DNA from: Rhodopirellula bahusiensis
GTDB taxonomy: Bacteria; Planctomycetota; Planctomycetia; Pirellulales; Pirellulaceae
Assembly: GCF_002727185.1 (NCBI RefSeq)
Contig: NZ_NIZW01000023.1
Location: 1-64,000 of the forward strand
Length of the DNA stretch: 64,000 bases
Reading direction: 5' to 3'
Within the stretch, counting starts at the first letter, position 1. Every line of letters starts with the position of its first letter. Both the position numbers and the translations under genes were made by a program. This document shows positions 40,339 through 49,630 of the stretch, piece after piece. The notes beneath the pieces are model-generated. The model did no database searches. It saw only the letters and a list, made by a program, of their open reading frames with translations, and had not been told where the DNA came from.

Positions 40339-42252
40339 ATGTCCGTTGCACCGAAAGAATACAACGCCAAAAACATCACCGCGCTGGAAGGCCTCGAGCC
40401 TGTCCGCAAGCGTCCCGGCATGTACATCGGTGGTGTTGGCTCCGCCGGTTTGCATCACTTGATTTGGGAAATTGTCGACAACTCAGTCGACGAGGCGATG
40501 AACGGTCATGCGTCCGAGATCACGGTCACGTTGCACAAGGACGGTGAAACGGTCTCGGTCAGCGACAATGGTCGTGGCATTCCCGTCGACAAGCATCCCA
40601 AGACGAAAAAGTCTGCATTGGAGATGGTGCTGACGGTGCTGCACGCCGGCGGCAAATTTGAAGGTGACAACTACAAAACGTCCGGCGGTTTGCACGGTGT
40701 CGGTGCGTCGGTCGTCAACGCACTCAGCAAAGAACTCGTCGCCGTTGTCAAACGCAACGGGGCCCAATATCGAATGGCGTTCAGCCGTGGTCATGCAACT
40801 TCAAAGTTGCAAAAACTTCGCGGCACCGTTCGCGGAACTGGCACCGCGATCACGTTCACGCCTGATCCAACGATCTTTCCACGCACGACGTTCAACGGCG
40901 AAACGATCAAGCAGCGTTTGGAAACGGCCAGCTTCTTGCATCGCGGTGTGAAGGTCACCTACGTCGATGAAGTCGCGAAAACCCGCGACACGTTTTTGCA
41001 TGAGAACGGGATCGTTGACTACCTCGGAAAAGTCGTCAAGGAACGCGAAGCTCGCACGATTCACGAGTCGCCGTTCACCTACCGAGTCGATGATGAGGAC
41101 CGCGTGGAGGTTACGCTCCAGTGGACCGAATCGACCGATGAACACGTCCGCAGCTACGTCAACGGGATTCCAACGGGCAGCGGCGGCACACACGAAAATG
41201 GGTTCCGAGGCGGTGTGGTCAAAGCCGTTCGAAACCACATCGACACTCACAGCCTGACGCCTCGCGGGGTCAAAATCACTCACGAGGATATTCGCGAAGG
41301 ATTGATCGCGATCGTTTCGATCTTTGTCGCCGAACCTCAGTTTCAGGGTCAAACGAAAGATCGGCTGAACAACTCCGAAGCTCACGGGTTGGTCGAGTCG
41401 GGCGTTCGGAGTGCGATGGAGCAGTGGCTGAACAACAATCCCTCGGTTGCCGATGCGGTGATCGCGAGAATTGTCGCCGCCGCGCGAGCTCGCGCCGCAT
41501 CGCGTGCCGCCAGCGAAGCCGTTTCGCGAAAAGGTGGCTCGAAGCGCACGTTGCTGCCCGGCAAGTTGTCGGATTGCGTGTCCGGTGGCAAAGGCAAGTC
41601 GGAACTGTTCATCGTCGAAGGTGACTCGGCCGGCGGGAGTGCCAAGCAAGGACGCGATCGAAATTGCCAAGCGATCCTTCCTCTGCGCGGAAAGGTTCTG
41701 AACACCGAATCCGCCACGCTGAAGAAGATTCTCGACAACAAAGAAATCCAGGACATGATCGCGTCGCTGGGCTGCGGCATTGGACCGTCAATCAACTTGG
41801 CGAATTTGCGTTACGACCGGATCATCTTGTTGGCCGATGCGGACAGCGATGGTCACCACATCACCACGCTTCTGCTGACGTTTTTTTACCGGCATATGCC
41901 AGCGCTGATTGCGGATGGGCGGTTGTTCATCGCCGTACCGCCGCTGTACCGGATCGACATCGGCAAAGAAACGTTCTGGGCAGCGGACGAAGAAGATCGC
42001 GAACGGATCTTGGCGAAGCACACTGGGCGTGCGAACCCTGAGATCACCCGCTTCAAAGGTTTGGGCGAGATGATGCCTAAGGTGCTTTGGAACACGACGC
42101 TCGATCCAACCAATCGGACGCTGCTGAAGGTTGAGATCGATGACCACTTGGAAACCGATCGCACCATCAGCGATTTGATGGGCCGCGACGCATCGGCTCG
42201 TTTCCGATTCATCATGGACCGCGCCGAAGACGCCAGCGAAATCGACGTCTAG
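40339..42252 (+). CDS. gyrB: type II topoisomerase subunit B (GyrB/ParE family)
   Basis: Subunit B supplies ATP hydrolysis. The 637-residue protein has the GHKL ATPase (EIVDNSVDEAMNG, DNGRGIPVD, TSGGLHGVGASVVNALS), the transducer domain, and the TOPRIM domain with EGDSAGGSAKQGRDR and the metal site ADADSDG, where Ser replaces the usual Val of DADVDG. FKGLGEMMPKVLW is the conserved C-terminal block. Its length suits either a short GyrB or a ParE. It is in the same direction as the A subunit and ends in a 25-base inverted repeat shared with the convergent aroK. Confidence 0.88.
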   Translation: MSVAPKEYNAKNITALEGLEPVRKRPGMYIGGVGSAGLHHLIWEIVDNSVDEAMNGHASEITVTLHKDGETVSVSDNGRGIPVDKHPKTKKSALEMVLTVLHAGGKFEGDNYKTSGGLHGVGASVVNALSKELVAVVKRNGAQYRMAFSRGHATSKLQKLRGTVRGTGTAITFTPDPTIFPRTTFNGETIKQRLETASFLHRGVKVTYVDEVAKTRDTFLHENGIVDYLGKVVKEREARTIHESPFTYRVDDEDRVEVTLQWTESTDEHVRSYVNGIPTGSGGTHENGFRGGVVKAVRNHIDTHSLTPRGVKITHEDIREGLIAIVSIFVAEPQFQGQTKDRLNNSEAHGLVESGVRSAMEQWLNNNPSVADAVIARIVAAARARAASRAASEAVSRKGGSKRTLLPGKLSDCVSGGKGKSELFIVEGDSAGGSAKQGRDRNCQAILPLRGKVLNTESATLKKILDNKEIQDMIASLGCGIGPSINLANLRYDRIILLADADSDGHHITTLLLTFFYRHMPALIADGRLFIAVPPLYRIDIGKETFWAADEEDRERILAKHTGRANPEITRFKGLGEMMPKVLWNTTLDPTNRTLLKVEIDDHLETDRTISDLMGRDASARFRFIMDRAEDASEIDV

Positions 42253-42294
42253 ACCGTAGGATGGGTTCCCAAACCCGTCGAATCCACGCTCCAG

Positions 42295-42355
42295 CGACGG
42301 TCTTGGAAGACCATCGTACAAGCCCGCCTCGTACGATGGTCTTCCAAGACCGTCG
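42295..42355. repeat. 25-base perfect inverted repeat between convergent genes
   Basis: Arms 42295-42319 and 42331-42355 are perfect reverse complements, with an 11-base loop. Each arm is itself nearly palindromic around GGTCTT-cc-AAGACC. It lies between the stops of gyrB (42252) and aroK (42364), so it can serve as a two-way terminator, yet it lacks a U tract. The structure is typical of a mobile REP-like or miniature repeat, and other copies are likely in the genome. Confidence 0.75.
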
Positions 42356-42363
42356 ATCTGGGT

Positions 42364-42924
42364 CTAGTTCGGGGCTCGTCCGATGCTCGGCGGGCACGCC
42401 TTCAAGACTTCCTCGACGATCTCGTCCATGGTGCGGTGACTCGTGTCGACACGCAGATCGGATGAGGCACGATAGAGCGGTTCGCGTTTACTCATCACCG
42501 TTTTGACTTCATCGAAAACCGATTGATCCGTCAGCGAAGGCCTTCGATCGGCGGTGGTCTCATCGCCGGCCAATCGCGCGACCAAGACATCTGGTTCCGC
42601 ATCCAACCAAACGCACCATCCGGATTCAGCGATCCGATTGCGATTCGATTCTCGAAGGATCGCGCCTCCACCGAGTGCGATCACATGCGTTGGTCGCTTG
42701 GAGACTTCCACCAAAGCCGATTCTTCTCGGTCGCGAAAACCGGATTCGGATTCGTCTGCGAAGATCTCGGTGATTGATTTTCCTGCGGTCGATTCGATCA
42801 CATCGTCCAAGTCGACGACTGGCAGCGACAGCCTTTGCGCTAAAAGTTTCGCAAGCGTACTTTTGCCGCACCCGCGGTAGCCGGTCAAATAGAGGTGCTG
42901 AGGTTTCACTTCGTCGTTGTTCAT
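42364..42924 (-). CDS. aroK: shikimate kinase
   Basis: Shikimate kinase phosphorylates shikimate in aromatic amino acid synthesis. The 186-residue protein (ATG at 42924, MNNDEVKPQHLYLTG) has the Walker A loop GYRGCGKST, the shikimate-binding DLDDVIE with FRDREESAL, and the GGGA (ALGGGAILRESN) element. The lid region is ETTADRRPS, with the expected Arg. The frame is open to 42993 but that stretch overlaps the divergent membrane protein gene. The rest of the aro pathway is not in the window. Confidence 0.88.
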   Translation of the reverse strand: MNNDEVKPQHLYLTGYRGCGKSTLAKLLAQRLSLPVVDLDDVIESTAGKSITEIFADESESGFRDREESALVEVSKRPTHVIALGGGAILRESNRNRIAESGWCVWLDAEPDVLVARLAGDETTADRRPSLTDQSVFDEVKTVMSKREPLYRASSDLRVDTSHRTMDEIVEEVLKACPPSIGRAPN

Positions 42925-42977
42925 GATGCGAAACGCTACCAGCCCACGGTTTGATTGAGAAGTCCGAAGGGAATGAG

Positions 42978-44288
42978 ATGAATTGGATTGCAAAGACGAC
43001 TCTGGCCATGGTGCTGTTCATGGGGCTGGCAGTCCAAGCGACCGGCCAAGGGAATCTGCCCGCCGAGCCAACCGGTGGATCCACGCAATCGAATCCGGAG
43101 ACAGCGTCGCCCGTTCGAACTCAGTCGGCCGTGAGTCCAGACGATGTTCCCGACGCTCTCGAAGGCGACTTCGACACGCGAGACATCGCGGCAGCGACGG
43201 CTTGGGCGGACCAATTGAACCTGGCGGACTGGATGGGACCGCTTGCTCCTTTGGCTTTGTCGCCCTTCTTCGGCGTCGCTTGTCTGTCGGGACTTTCCTT
43301 GTGGGGACCGGATTGGATCACCGACAACGCATTGCTTGGATCATCAGGCCCGCTAAGAAGCGTTCCTCTGTTTGCGATCTTTGCCGTGCTGGCCGTTCTG
43401 ACCAGCGTCCCCAGGTTGTCAAAGGTCAGCAAACCGTTTGCCCAGGCGATGGATCAGCTGGAGGCGTATTCGGTGATCGTGATTCTGCTGGCGATCAAGA
43501 TCACCGCTTCGATGACGGCGGATTCGGTTGGCACCGACGAGGCTCAGTTGGCAGCGGAAGCGGTGCCGGTGTACACGGCGGGGATCTTCAGCTTCACCGC
43601 CAACACGCTGTTGCTGATAGCGATGGCGGTCAACATGTTGGTGATCAACAGCGTCAAATTCTTCTTCGAGTTTCTCGTTTGGTTGACACCGTTTCCGACG
43701 GTCGACGCAATCTTTGAGGTTTGCAACAAATCACTTTGTGCGGCTTTGATGGCCGTGTATGCCTTCAGTCCAACGCTTGCGACGGTCTTCAATTTCGCGA
43801 TTCTGTTTGTTGCTGCATTGATTTTTCGCTGGGCTGGTCGCCGGGTCAAGTTCTACCGAACGATGTTGCTCGATCCCGTTTTGGCTCGCCTTTGGCCTGG
43901 TTTCGCGACACCCGATCCACGCGGTGTGATCGTGTTCGCTCAAAACGCCGTGGGTCCCTTTCCCGCCAAGAGTTGCTTGCGTTTACGGCGTGGCGACGAT
44001 GGTTGGTTGCTGACGCCTGCCACGCCTTGGTCGCCGCTGTCTTGGGGATTGAGCGGAGATGGGCACGTGTTGCAATGTGGTTCGTCACCAAAGCTGGTTC
44101 GAGGTTGGTTGACTCATTCGATTCACGCTGAGTCGGACGACGATGCGGTCGTGTTGTTGAAGGTCAGCCGCCGTCACGACGCTCATATGACGATCGTGTT
44201 GAAACAGTGTGGTTTGATTGAACACAGTGAATCGGCTGAGGCGACTCAAGGCGACGCAGCACGCGACTCGGCGATTGAATTCGCGTAG
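42978..44288 (+). CDS. multi-pass membrane protein, unknown function
   Basis: From ATG at 42978 (AAGG 9 bases before it) the protein has 436 residues. A signal-like segment (AKTTLAMVLFMGLAVQATGQ) is followed by a polar region and four or five hydrophobic helices between about 90 and 285 (for example SVPLFAIFAVLAVLTSV, AYSVIVILLAIKI, ANTLLLIAMAVNMLVI, AILFVAALIFRW). The last 140 residues are soluble, with a beta-rich, PH-like region (AKSCLRLRRGDDGWLLTP). No family is recognised. It is divergent from aroK and its neighbours give no functional clue. Confidence 0.7.
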   Translation: MNWIAKTTLAMVLFMGLAVQATGQGNLPAEPTGGSTQSNPETASPVRTQSAVSPDDVPDALEGDFDTRDIAAATAWADQLNLADWMGPLAPLALSPFFGVACLSGLSLWGPDWITDNALLGSSGPLRSVPLFAIFAVLAVLTSVPRLSKVSKPFAQAMDQLEAYSVIVILLAIKITASMTADSVGTDEAQLAAEAVPVYTAGIFSFTANTLLLIAMAVNMLVINSVKFFFEFLVWLTPFPTVDAIFEVCNKSLCAALMAVYAFSPTLATVFNFAILFVAALIFRWAGRRVKFYRTMLLDPVLARLWPGFATPDPRGVIVFAQNAVGPFPAKSCLRLRRGDDGWLLTPATPWSPLSWGLSGDGHVLQCGSSPKLVRGWLTHSIHAESDDDAVVLLKVSRRHDAHMTIVLKQCGLIEHSESAEATQGDAARDSAIEFA

Positions 44289-44463
44289 CAGCATCGCTGA
44301 ATGCACCTTTGGTCCACGAGCAAAAATGTTGCAAAAGTCGGGCTAAAACGGGCCTCAAGGGGTCCCGGTCCTCTTTGGATGAAGACACGGTTGGACTAAA
44401 GTAGGGAAGCAATGATCGTTCCCCCTGGTCGACCATATTGAATCCGGAGCTGCTTAAGACTCG

Positions 44464-45411
44464 ATGGCCACGCAACGTTTGACCAAACAGAATGCCGCCA
44501 TGATTTCGGCTGCTGTTGCGCTTCGAGCCGACCGGAATGCTGACGCGTTGCTACTGTTGCTCGATGGCAGCACCGATTGGAAGCGAATTTCAGAGCTGAC
44601 CGAATCCAACGACAACGTGGTCATCGTCGCCGTCGACACGATCGAGGATTTGGACGGTGCCGCCGAGGCGGGTTTGAAACCGCTGGCATTGAACAAAGAG
44701 AAAGCTCCACTGCTGGAACGATTGCAGGAAGCTTTGTTGGAAGCCGCCGCAGATGAACTGATCAAGACGAACGGCGAAGTGGTTGCGGTCTACAGTGGCT
44801 TTCAACAAGGGCGTCTGGATTCGATCAGTCACCTGCAGCTAGACGAGCGGATGCGAAGATTCACCGTTCGCGACCTGCAGACGCTCGAGAGCAGCGTGCC
44901 CCTGAAAACGATCAAAGCGGTCGTCGATTTGGCATCGCAGATCGGTCGAGAAGGCCGTGAGGGTAAAGCTGTCGGAACGATGTTCGTCGTCGGTGACACA
45001 CGTCGGGTCCTCGATCACGCCAGCGACAGCGGTGCGGACCCGTTTCGCGGGTACAACAAAAAACACCGCAACATCTTGGATCCCAAGGTTCAAGAAGATG
45101 CGAAGGAAATCGCCCAGCTCGACGGAGCGTTTGTGGTCACCTCGGAAGGCATCATCGAACGCAGTCGCCAGATGCTGGAGGTTTCGCACGAAGACCTCAA
45201 GATGACCAAGGGTCTCGGTTCGCGACACTGGGCCGCCGCCGCGATCACTCGAAAGACCAAAGCGGTCTCGGTTGTGGTCAGCCAGTCCACCGGAACGGTG
45301 CGGCTGTACCAAAATGGGTTCTTGATTCTGCAGATTGTCCCGATGGACAAAGCGATCAAGTGGCAAGAGTTCGCATTCGAACCGCCATCACAAACAGCGG
45401 ACGAGAACTAG
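44464..45411 (+). CDS. diadenylate cyclase (DAC domain, DacZ-like)
   Basis: DAC-domain proteins condense two ATP into the second messenger c-di-AMP. The 315-residue protein has an N-terminal alpha/beta domain (about 1-140) like that of archaeal DacZ, and a C-terminal DAC domain with DGAFVVTSEG (from 220) and LGSRHWAAAAITRKTKAVSVVVSQ. The catalytic RHR motif reads RHW (254-256). No membrane segments are present, unlike CdaA, and there is no DisA DNA-binding C-terminus. It probably makes c-di-AMP in the cytoplasm; effector genes are not adjacent. Confidence 0.82.
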   Translation: MATQRLTKQNAAMISAAVALRADRNADALLLLLDGSTDWKRISELTESNDNVVIVAVDTIEDLDGAAEAGLKPLALNKEKAPLLERLQEALLEAAADELIKTNGEVVAVYSGFQQGRLDSISHLQLDERMRRFTVRDLQTLESSVPLKTIKAVVDLASQIGREGREGKAVGTMFVVGDTRRVLDHASDSGADPFRGYNKKHRNILDPKVQEDAKEIAQLDGAFVVTSEGIIERSRQMLEVSHEDLKMTKGLGSRHWAAAAITRKTKAVSVVVSQSTGTVRLYQNGFLILQIVPMDKAIKWQEFAFEPPSQTADEN

Positions 45412-45540
45412 CCTCGGTCTGCGCGCGGAAGCCGAAACTCGCAACGATTCGTTGAGAGTCCGCGTGACTGCCGATGCGGTCTGAATCAATCGCTCAAGCG
45501 CCGATCGCTTGCGAGCCAACCGCTCGGAAACACCAATCTC

Positions 45541-46338
45541 TTAGAACTGGTGTCCCTTTTGAGGACCGTCCTGGGTCTTCGTGAGAATCTCCGGGCCAGT
45601 CTCTGTCATGAGGATTGAGTGTTCGAATTGAGCCGACGGACGTCCGTCGCGTGTGCGGACTGTCCATCCGTCAGCCTTGTCGCACTGGGCGTAACGTGAG
45701 CCCGCGTTGATCATGGGCTCGATCGTGAAACACATGCCCGGGAACAGACGATCGATCCGGCTCTGGCGATTCGGGAAGTGAGGGATCGATGGGTCCAAGT
45801 GGAACTGTTTCCCAAGCCCGTGCCCAACGTATTCACGAACGACCGAGAATCCGCGGCCTTCCGCTTCCGGAACAACGGCCTCACCGATCGTCGCGACGCG
45901 GCAACCGGGAGTCAAAGCGTCGATGGCCAAGTGCATGCAGTCGAACGCACACTGCGTGACCGCTCGTTTCTCTTCGCTGACTTCGCCCAGGAGGAACGTT
46001 TCGCTTTGATCGCCGTGCCATCCATCGACCACCGTGGTGATGTCGACGTTGATGATGTCACCATCTTGTAGCTCGTAGTCATCCGGAATGCCGTGGCAGA
46101 TGACTTCGTTGACGCTCGTGCAACAACTCTTGGGATACTTTTGATATCCAAGCGTCGCGGCGCGATAACCGTGACCATAGGTCCAGTCATGGATCATCTG
46201 GTCGATTTTCCCCGTCGTGATCCCCGGTTTCACATGCGGCCGAATGTAGTCCAAGAGCGTCGCGTTTGCCTGGCCAGCGGCCCGCATCATGTCGCGTTGG
46301 AATTCGGAAAGGATCAGTTTCTTTTGCTTGGTCAGCAT
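45541..46338 (-). CDS. map: methionine aminopeptidase
   Basis: This enzyme removes the initiator methionine from nascent proteins. The 265-residue protein (ATG at 46338, MLTKQKKLILSEFQ) is of the short type I class. All five metal ligands are visible: Asp in INVDITTVVDGW, Asp in GDQSETF, His in YVGHGLGKQFH, Glu in CFTIEPM and Glu in AQFEHSIL. The frame is open to 46446 but that stretch shows no export signal and is probably untranslated. It stands alone and is divergent from the secretion operon. Confidence 0.92.
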   Translation of the reverse strand: MLTKQKKLILSEFQRDMMRAAGQANATLLDYIRPHVKPGITTGKIDQMIHDWTYGHGYRAATLGYQKYPKSCCTSVNEVICHGIPDDYELQDGDIINVDITTVVDGWHGDQSETFLLGEVSEEKRAVTQCAFDCMHLAIDALTPGCRVATIGEAVVPEAEGRGFSVVREYVGHGLGKQFHLDPSIPHFPNRQSRIDRLFPGMCFTIEPMINAGSRYAQCDKADGWTVRTRDGRPSAQFEHSILMTETGPEILTKTQDGPQKGHQF

Positions 46339-46660
46339 GCTGCTAGATGGTGTCAGTTCGGATGGATTGGGGCCACAAAAGGCAGGCTGCCAGCATAGCA
46401 GGTTTGTGATCTTGGCAAACCCAAACTGCCCCTGGTTCCCGGCCAAGTGAGGGATCCGAGCCGGAATGATTGGGACAATCAGCTGATTCGGTCAATCAGG
46501 AACGCTCCCAGTCGGAACTTTTGTGGCCAGGAAGGGTTAGTTCGATACGGAACGAGACCATTTGCTCGTCCGATCGCTTTTCTGGCAACTATCCTGGCCT
46601 CCGAGTCCAGGCAAACGATTTTCACTTCGCCCAGCTCGGTCCCACATCTTATCTATCGAA
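46339..46660. other. divergent intergenic region before the secretion operon
   Basis: No gene is supported in these 322 bases. The frame of the downstream gene is open from 46562, but the preferred ATG is at 46661. Both promoters should lie here; none is clear by eye. Confidence 0.4.
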
Positions 46661-49630
46661 ATGAATCGAACTGTCTCCAACGCGATGCAAGCCGCGAACG
46701 CTTCGTCAAATCAAGGGTGCAACCCCGTTCAGGCGGAGGATTTCCATCTTCCCAACGATCGAGGCAGAGCTCGACGCGCCAGAATGGCGTTTTGTGGTGC
46801 CGCGTTTGCCGGATTGATGGTCCTGACGGCCGGATCGCAATACGCCGCGGCCCAGGATGCGCCATCGCCTGAAAACGCGGCATCGAGTGAGCCCGCCGAG
46901 TCCACAACGGTCCCGAACGTCGACAAAGAACTGCGATTCAATTTCTCGGGCGCCCCCTGGGGCGACGTTCTTCGTTGGTTCTCCGAACAGGCTGACTTGT
47001 CCTTGCAAATGGACGCCTCTCCGGCCGGAACGGTGAACTTCAGCGACCCGACTCAAACGTATTCGATCGGCGAAGGTTTGGATCTGATCAACCGCTTGCT
47101 GCTCGATCGTGGTTGGGCGGTGGTTCGTCGCGGACGGATGCTCTTGCTCGTCGACTTGGAAGCTGAAAACGCCGAAAAACTGATCAGCGAGATGGCTGAG
47201 TTGGTCACGCCGGACACATTCGACCAACGCGGCAACAGCGACATTGTTCGCTGTGTCTTCCCATTGGGCGGACTTTCACCCGATGAAGCTCGCGAAGAAT
47301 TGGCACAAATCATTGGGCCTTGGGGGCGTATCAATGTCTTGGCGGGAGCTCGCCAAGTCGTCGTGACCGAGACCGTTGGCAAGCTGCGAACAATTGAGAC
47401 GGTTTTGTCCGCCGCCGAAGAAGCTCAATCGAGCGTCGTTGAGATTTCGCTGGTTCACCGCGCCGCCGAAGAGATCCTCGAAGTCGCTCGTCCGTTGGTC
47501 GGTCTAGAACCGGGCGTGAACCTCGGCGACGATCTACGCATTTCGGTCTCGTTCTACGGTGACCGAGTTTTCGCGACTGGATCCCCCGCCAAGTTGTCGT
47601 TGCTGAAGAGCATCTTCACCAAAGCCGACAAGGCGATGCCCGGCAGCGAAGACGCGGAAGAAGTCGAGATCATCACACCCGTTTTGAAGACCCACTCGGT
47701 TGCTTCGGCGAACATGCAAACTGCGTTCGATGTTCTGCAAACCATGTTGGCCGGAACACCGGAAACGAGAATCGCCCTGGATACCAAGCGGGGCGTCATC
47801 GTCGCTTCGGCTCGTCCAGAGACACAGCAAATGATCGCTGAAACGATCGCTGAGCTGGAAGGCGATGGCGACAATTTCGCGATCATTAACCTTCGACGCT
47901 TGGAACCCGCCAATGCGTTGTTGACGATCAACAAGTTCTTTGGTGTGACCGAGGACGGTGGCCAAGGTCCGACCGTCGATGGTGATCCTGAAACCGGTCG
48001 CTTGTGGGTTCGAGGGACGTCGGCCCAAATCGAAACGGTCAAACGACTGATCGACGAACTCGAGAACGATCCCTTGGCAGGTGGCTTGGGCGAGAACGTT
48101 CGCGTGCTACCAATGACAGGATCTTCCGCTGATCAAACGCTTCGGCAACTGGAAAGCTTGTGGCCGATGACCGGTCGTGAAAATCGATTGCGAGTGATCG
48201 TGCCAACCTCGAATGAGGACGATCAATTGCAGGAGGATGGACGCGGTGCGCAGCCGATTCGTCAGCCTTTCCGACGGGACTTGGATCAAGAAGCCTCATT
48301 CAATCAACGCGATTCCAACGCGGACGGCGAATATCTCGTTCGTGCCTTCGATGAGACGGACGTCAACGACTCGGCTGAATCCGAAACGTCATCCGATGAT
48401 TCGGAAGTCGAGACCGCTGGACCAAAGTTGCTGCAGGACGGTTCCGCGAATCCGCACGCTGGTGCTGAAATCGTCGTCCAGATGACTCCCGCGGGTCTGG
48501 TGATCGCGTCGAAAGACAGCGAAGCACTCGATGCGTTTGAGCAATTGCTCAGTTCCATCAGCACTTCCTCGGGGATGGCGAACGATTTGCCGACCATCTT
48601 TCGTTTGAAATACATCAAAGCCGATGTGGCGTCCGAATTGATCGCAAGCGTGCTCGGTGGTTCAGAATCATCGTCGGGGTCGCTGACTGAATCCGTGATG
48701 GGCGGACTCGGTGGCGGAATGCTCGGCGGCCTGCTTGGTATGGGCGGCGGAGGCGGCGAGGAAGTCTCCAGCAGTCGTTCCATTCTGACCAGTCGCGGCA
48801 GTGTCAACATCGTTGCCGATGGCCACTTGAACTCGTTGATCATTCAGGCCAGCCCCGCGGATCTCGAATTCATCCGGTTGGTGATTCGCGAAATCGATCA
48901 AGAAGAAAGTCCGGAACTGGTTCGCACCGTGCCTCAACCCAGGTTGATCCCGGTGATCTATCAGGAAGCATCGGACGTTTCCGCGATCGTCAAAGCTGTC
49001 TTCGCAGAAAAAATGTTCCAAGAGCAAAGCAGCGGAGGTGGAGGCGGTGGTCGCCAACCTTCCCCCGAAGACATCATCAACGCGTTTCGGGGCGGTGGCC
49101 GAGGTGGACGTGGAGGTGGTGGCGGAGGAGCAGAAACGCCTAAAAGTGAGCCGACAAAGATCATTGTTGCGGTTGATGAACGCAGCAACGCGTTGGTCGT
49201 GACGGCCACTCCGCAAGATTTCCAACAGGTCGAAGAACTGGTCGCCATCCTGGATCAACAGGGAATGGAACAAGAGGAACAGACCGTCGTCATGCCGATC
49301 GCAGGCGGCGTCCGCGCAGAAGTGTTACAACAGGCGCTCGAGTCGATGCTTGGTGTGAAAGCCACCACGGCGACTTCCACCTCGGGTGGTTCCAGCACTG
49401 GATCATCGAGTTCCGCACCAACGGGCTCATCCGCTGAAGATGTTCAGCGACGAATTGAGTTCTTCCGTTCGCGATTCGGCGGCGGTGGCGGAGCCCCAGG
49501 TGGCTTTGGCGGACGTGGAGGCGGAGGCGACACAGGCCGCGGTGGCGGTGGAACTGGTCGCGGTGGAGGAGATACCGGTCGCGGTGGTCGCGGCGGACAA
49601 GCAGGCGGAGGCGGAGGAAGAGGTCGATGA
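46661..49630 (+). CDS. secretin N-domain repeat protein lacking the secretin channel (GspD-like)
   Basis: The 989-residue exported protein has a signal segment at about 42-65. The rest consists of an N0/STN-like domain (FSGAPWGDVLRWFSEQADLSL) and at least six repeats of the secretin N-domain type, each running hydrophobic strand, helix, then RGVIVASA- or NALVVTAT-like strand with Q..V..LI..LD. Gly-rich linkers interrupt it (about 680-710 and 780-830), and it ends in a 45-residue Gly/Arg tail. The C-terminal beta-barrel domain of secretins (GxPxL and VPLLG-type motifs) is absent. Its stop overlaps the ATPase start (ATGA), so it belongs to the secretion operon. It may line a periplasmic ring or cap a separate channel. 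Confidence 0.75.
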   Translation: MNRTVSNAMQAANASSNQGCNPVQAEDFHLPNDRGRARRARMAFCGAAFAGLMVLTAGSQYAAAQDAPSPENAASSEPAESTTVPNVDKELRFNFSGAPWGDVLRWFSEQADLSLQMDASPAGTVNFSDPTQTYSIGEGLDLINRLLLDRGWAVVRRGRMLLLVDLEAENAEKLISEMAELVTPDTFDQRGNSDIVRCVFPLGGLSPDEAREELAQIIGPWGRINVLAGARQVVVTETVGKLRTIETVLSAAEEAQSSVVEISLVHRAAEEILEVARPLVGLEPGVNLGDDLRISVSFYGDRVFATGSPAKLSLLKSIFTKADKAMPGSEDAEEVEIITPVLKTHSVASANMQTAFDVLQTMLAGTPETRIALDTKRGVIVASARPETQQMIAETIAELEGDGDNFAIINLRRLEPANALLTINKFFGVTEDGGQGPTVDGDPETGRLWVRGTSAQIETVKRLIDELENDPLAGGLGENVRVLPMTGSSADQTLRQLESLWPMTGRENRLRVIVPTSNEDDQLQEDGRGAQPIRQPFRRDLDQEASFNQRDSNADGEYLVRAFDETDVNDSAESETSSDDSEVETAGPKLLQDGSANPHAGAEIVVQMTPAGLVIASKDSEALDAFEQLLSSISTSSGMANDLPTIFRLKYIKADVASELIASVLGGSESSSGSLTESVMGGLGGGMLGGLLGMGGGGGEEVSSSRSILTSRGSVNIVADGHLNSLIIQASPADLEFIRLVIREIDQEESPELVRTVPQPRLIPVIYQEASDVSAIVKAVFAEKMFQEQSSGGGGGGRQPSPEDIINAFRGGGRGGRGGGGGGAETPKSEPTKIIVAVDERSNALVVTATPQDFQQVEELVAILDQQGMEQEEQTVVMPIAGGVRAEVLQQALESMLGVKATTATSTSGGSSTGSSSSAPTGSSAEDVQRRIEFFRSRFGGGGGAPGGFGGRGGGGDTGRGGGGTGRGGGDTGRGGRGGQAGGGGGRGR

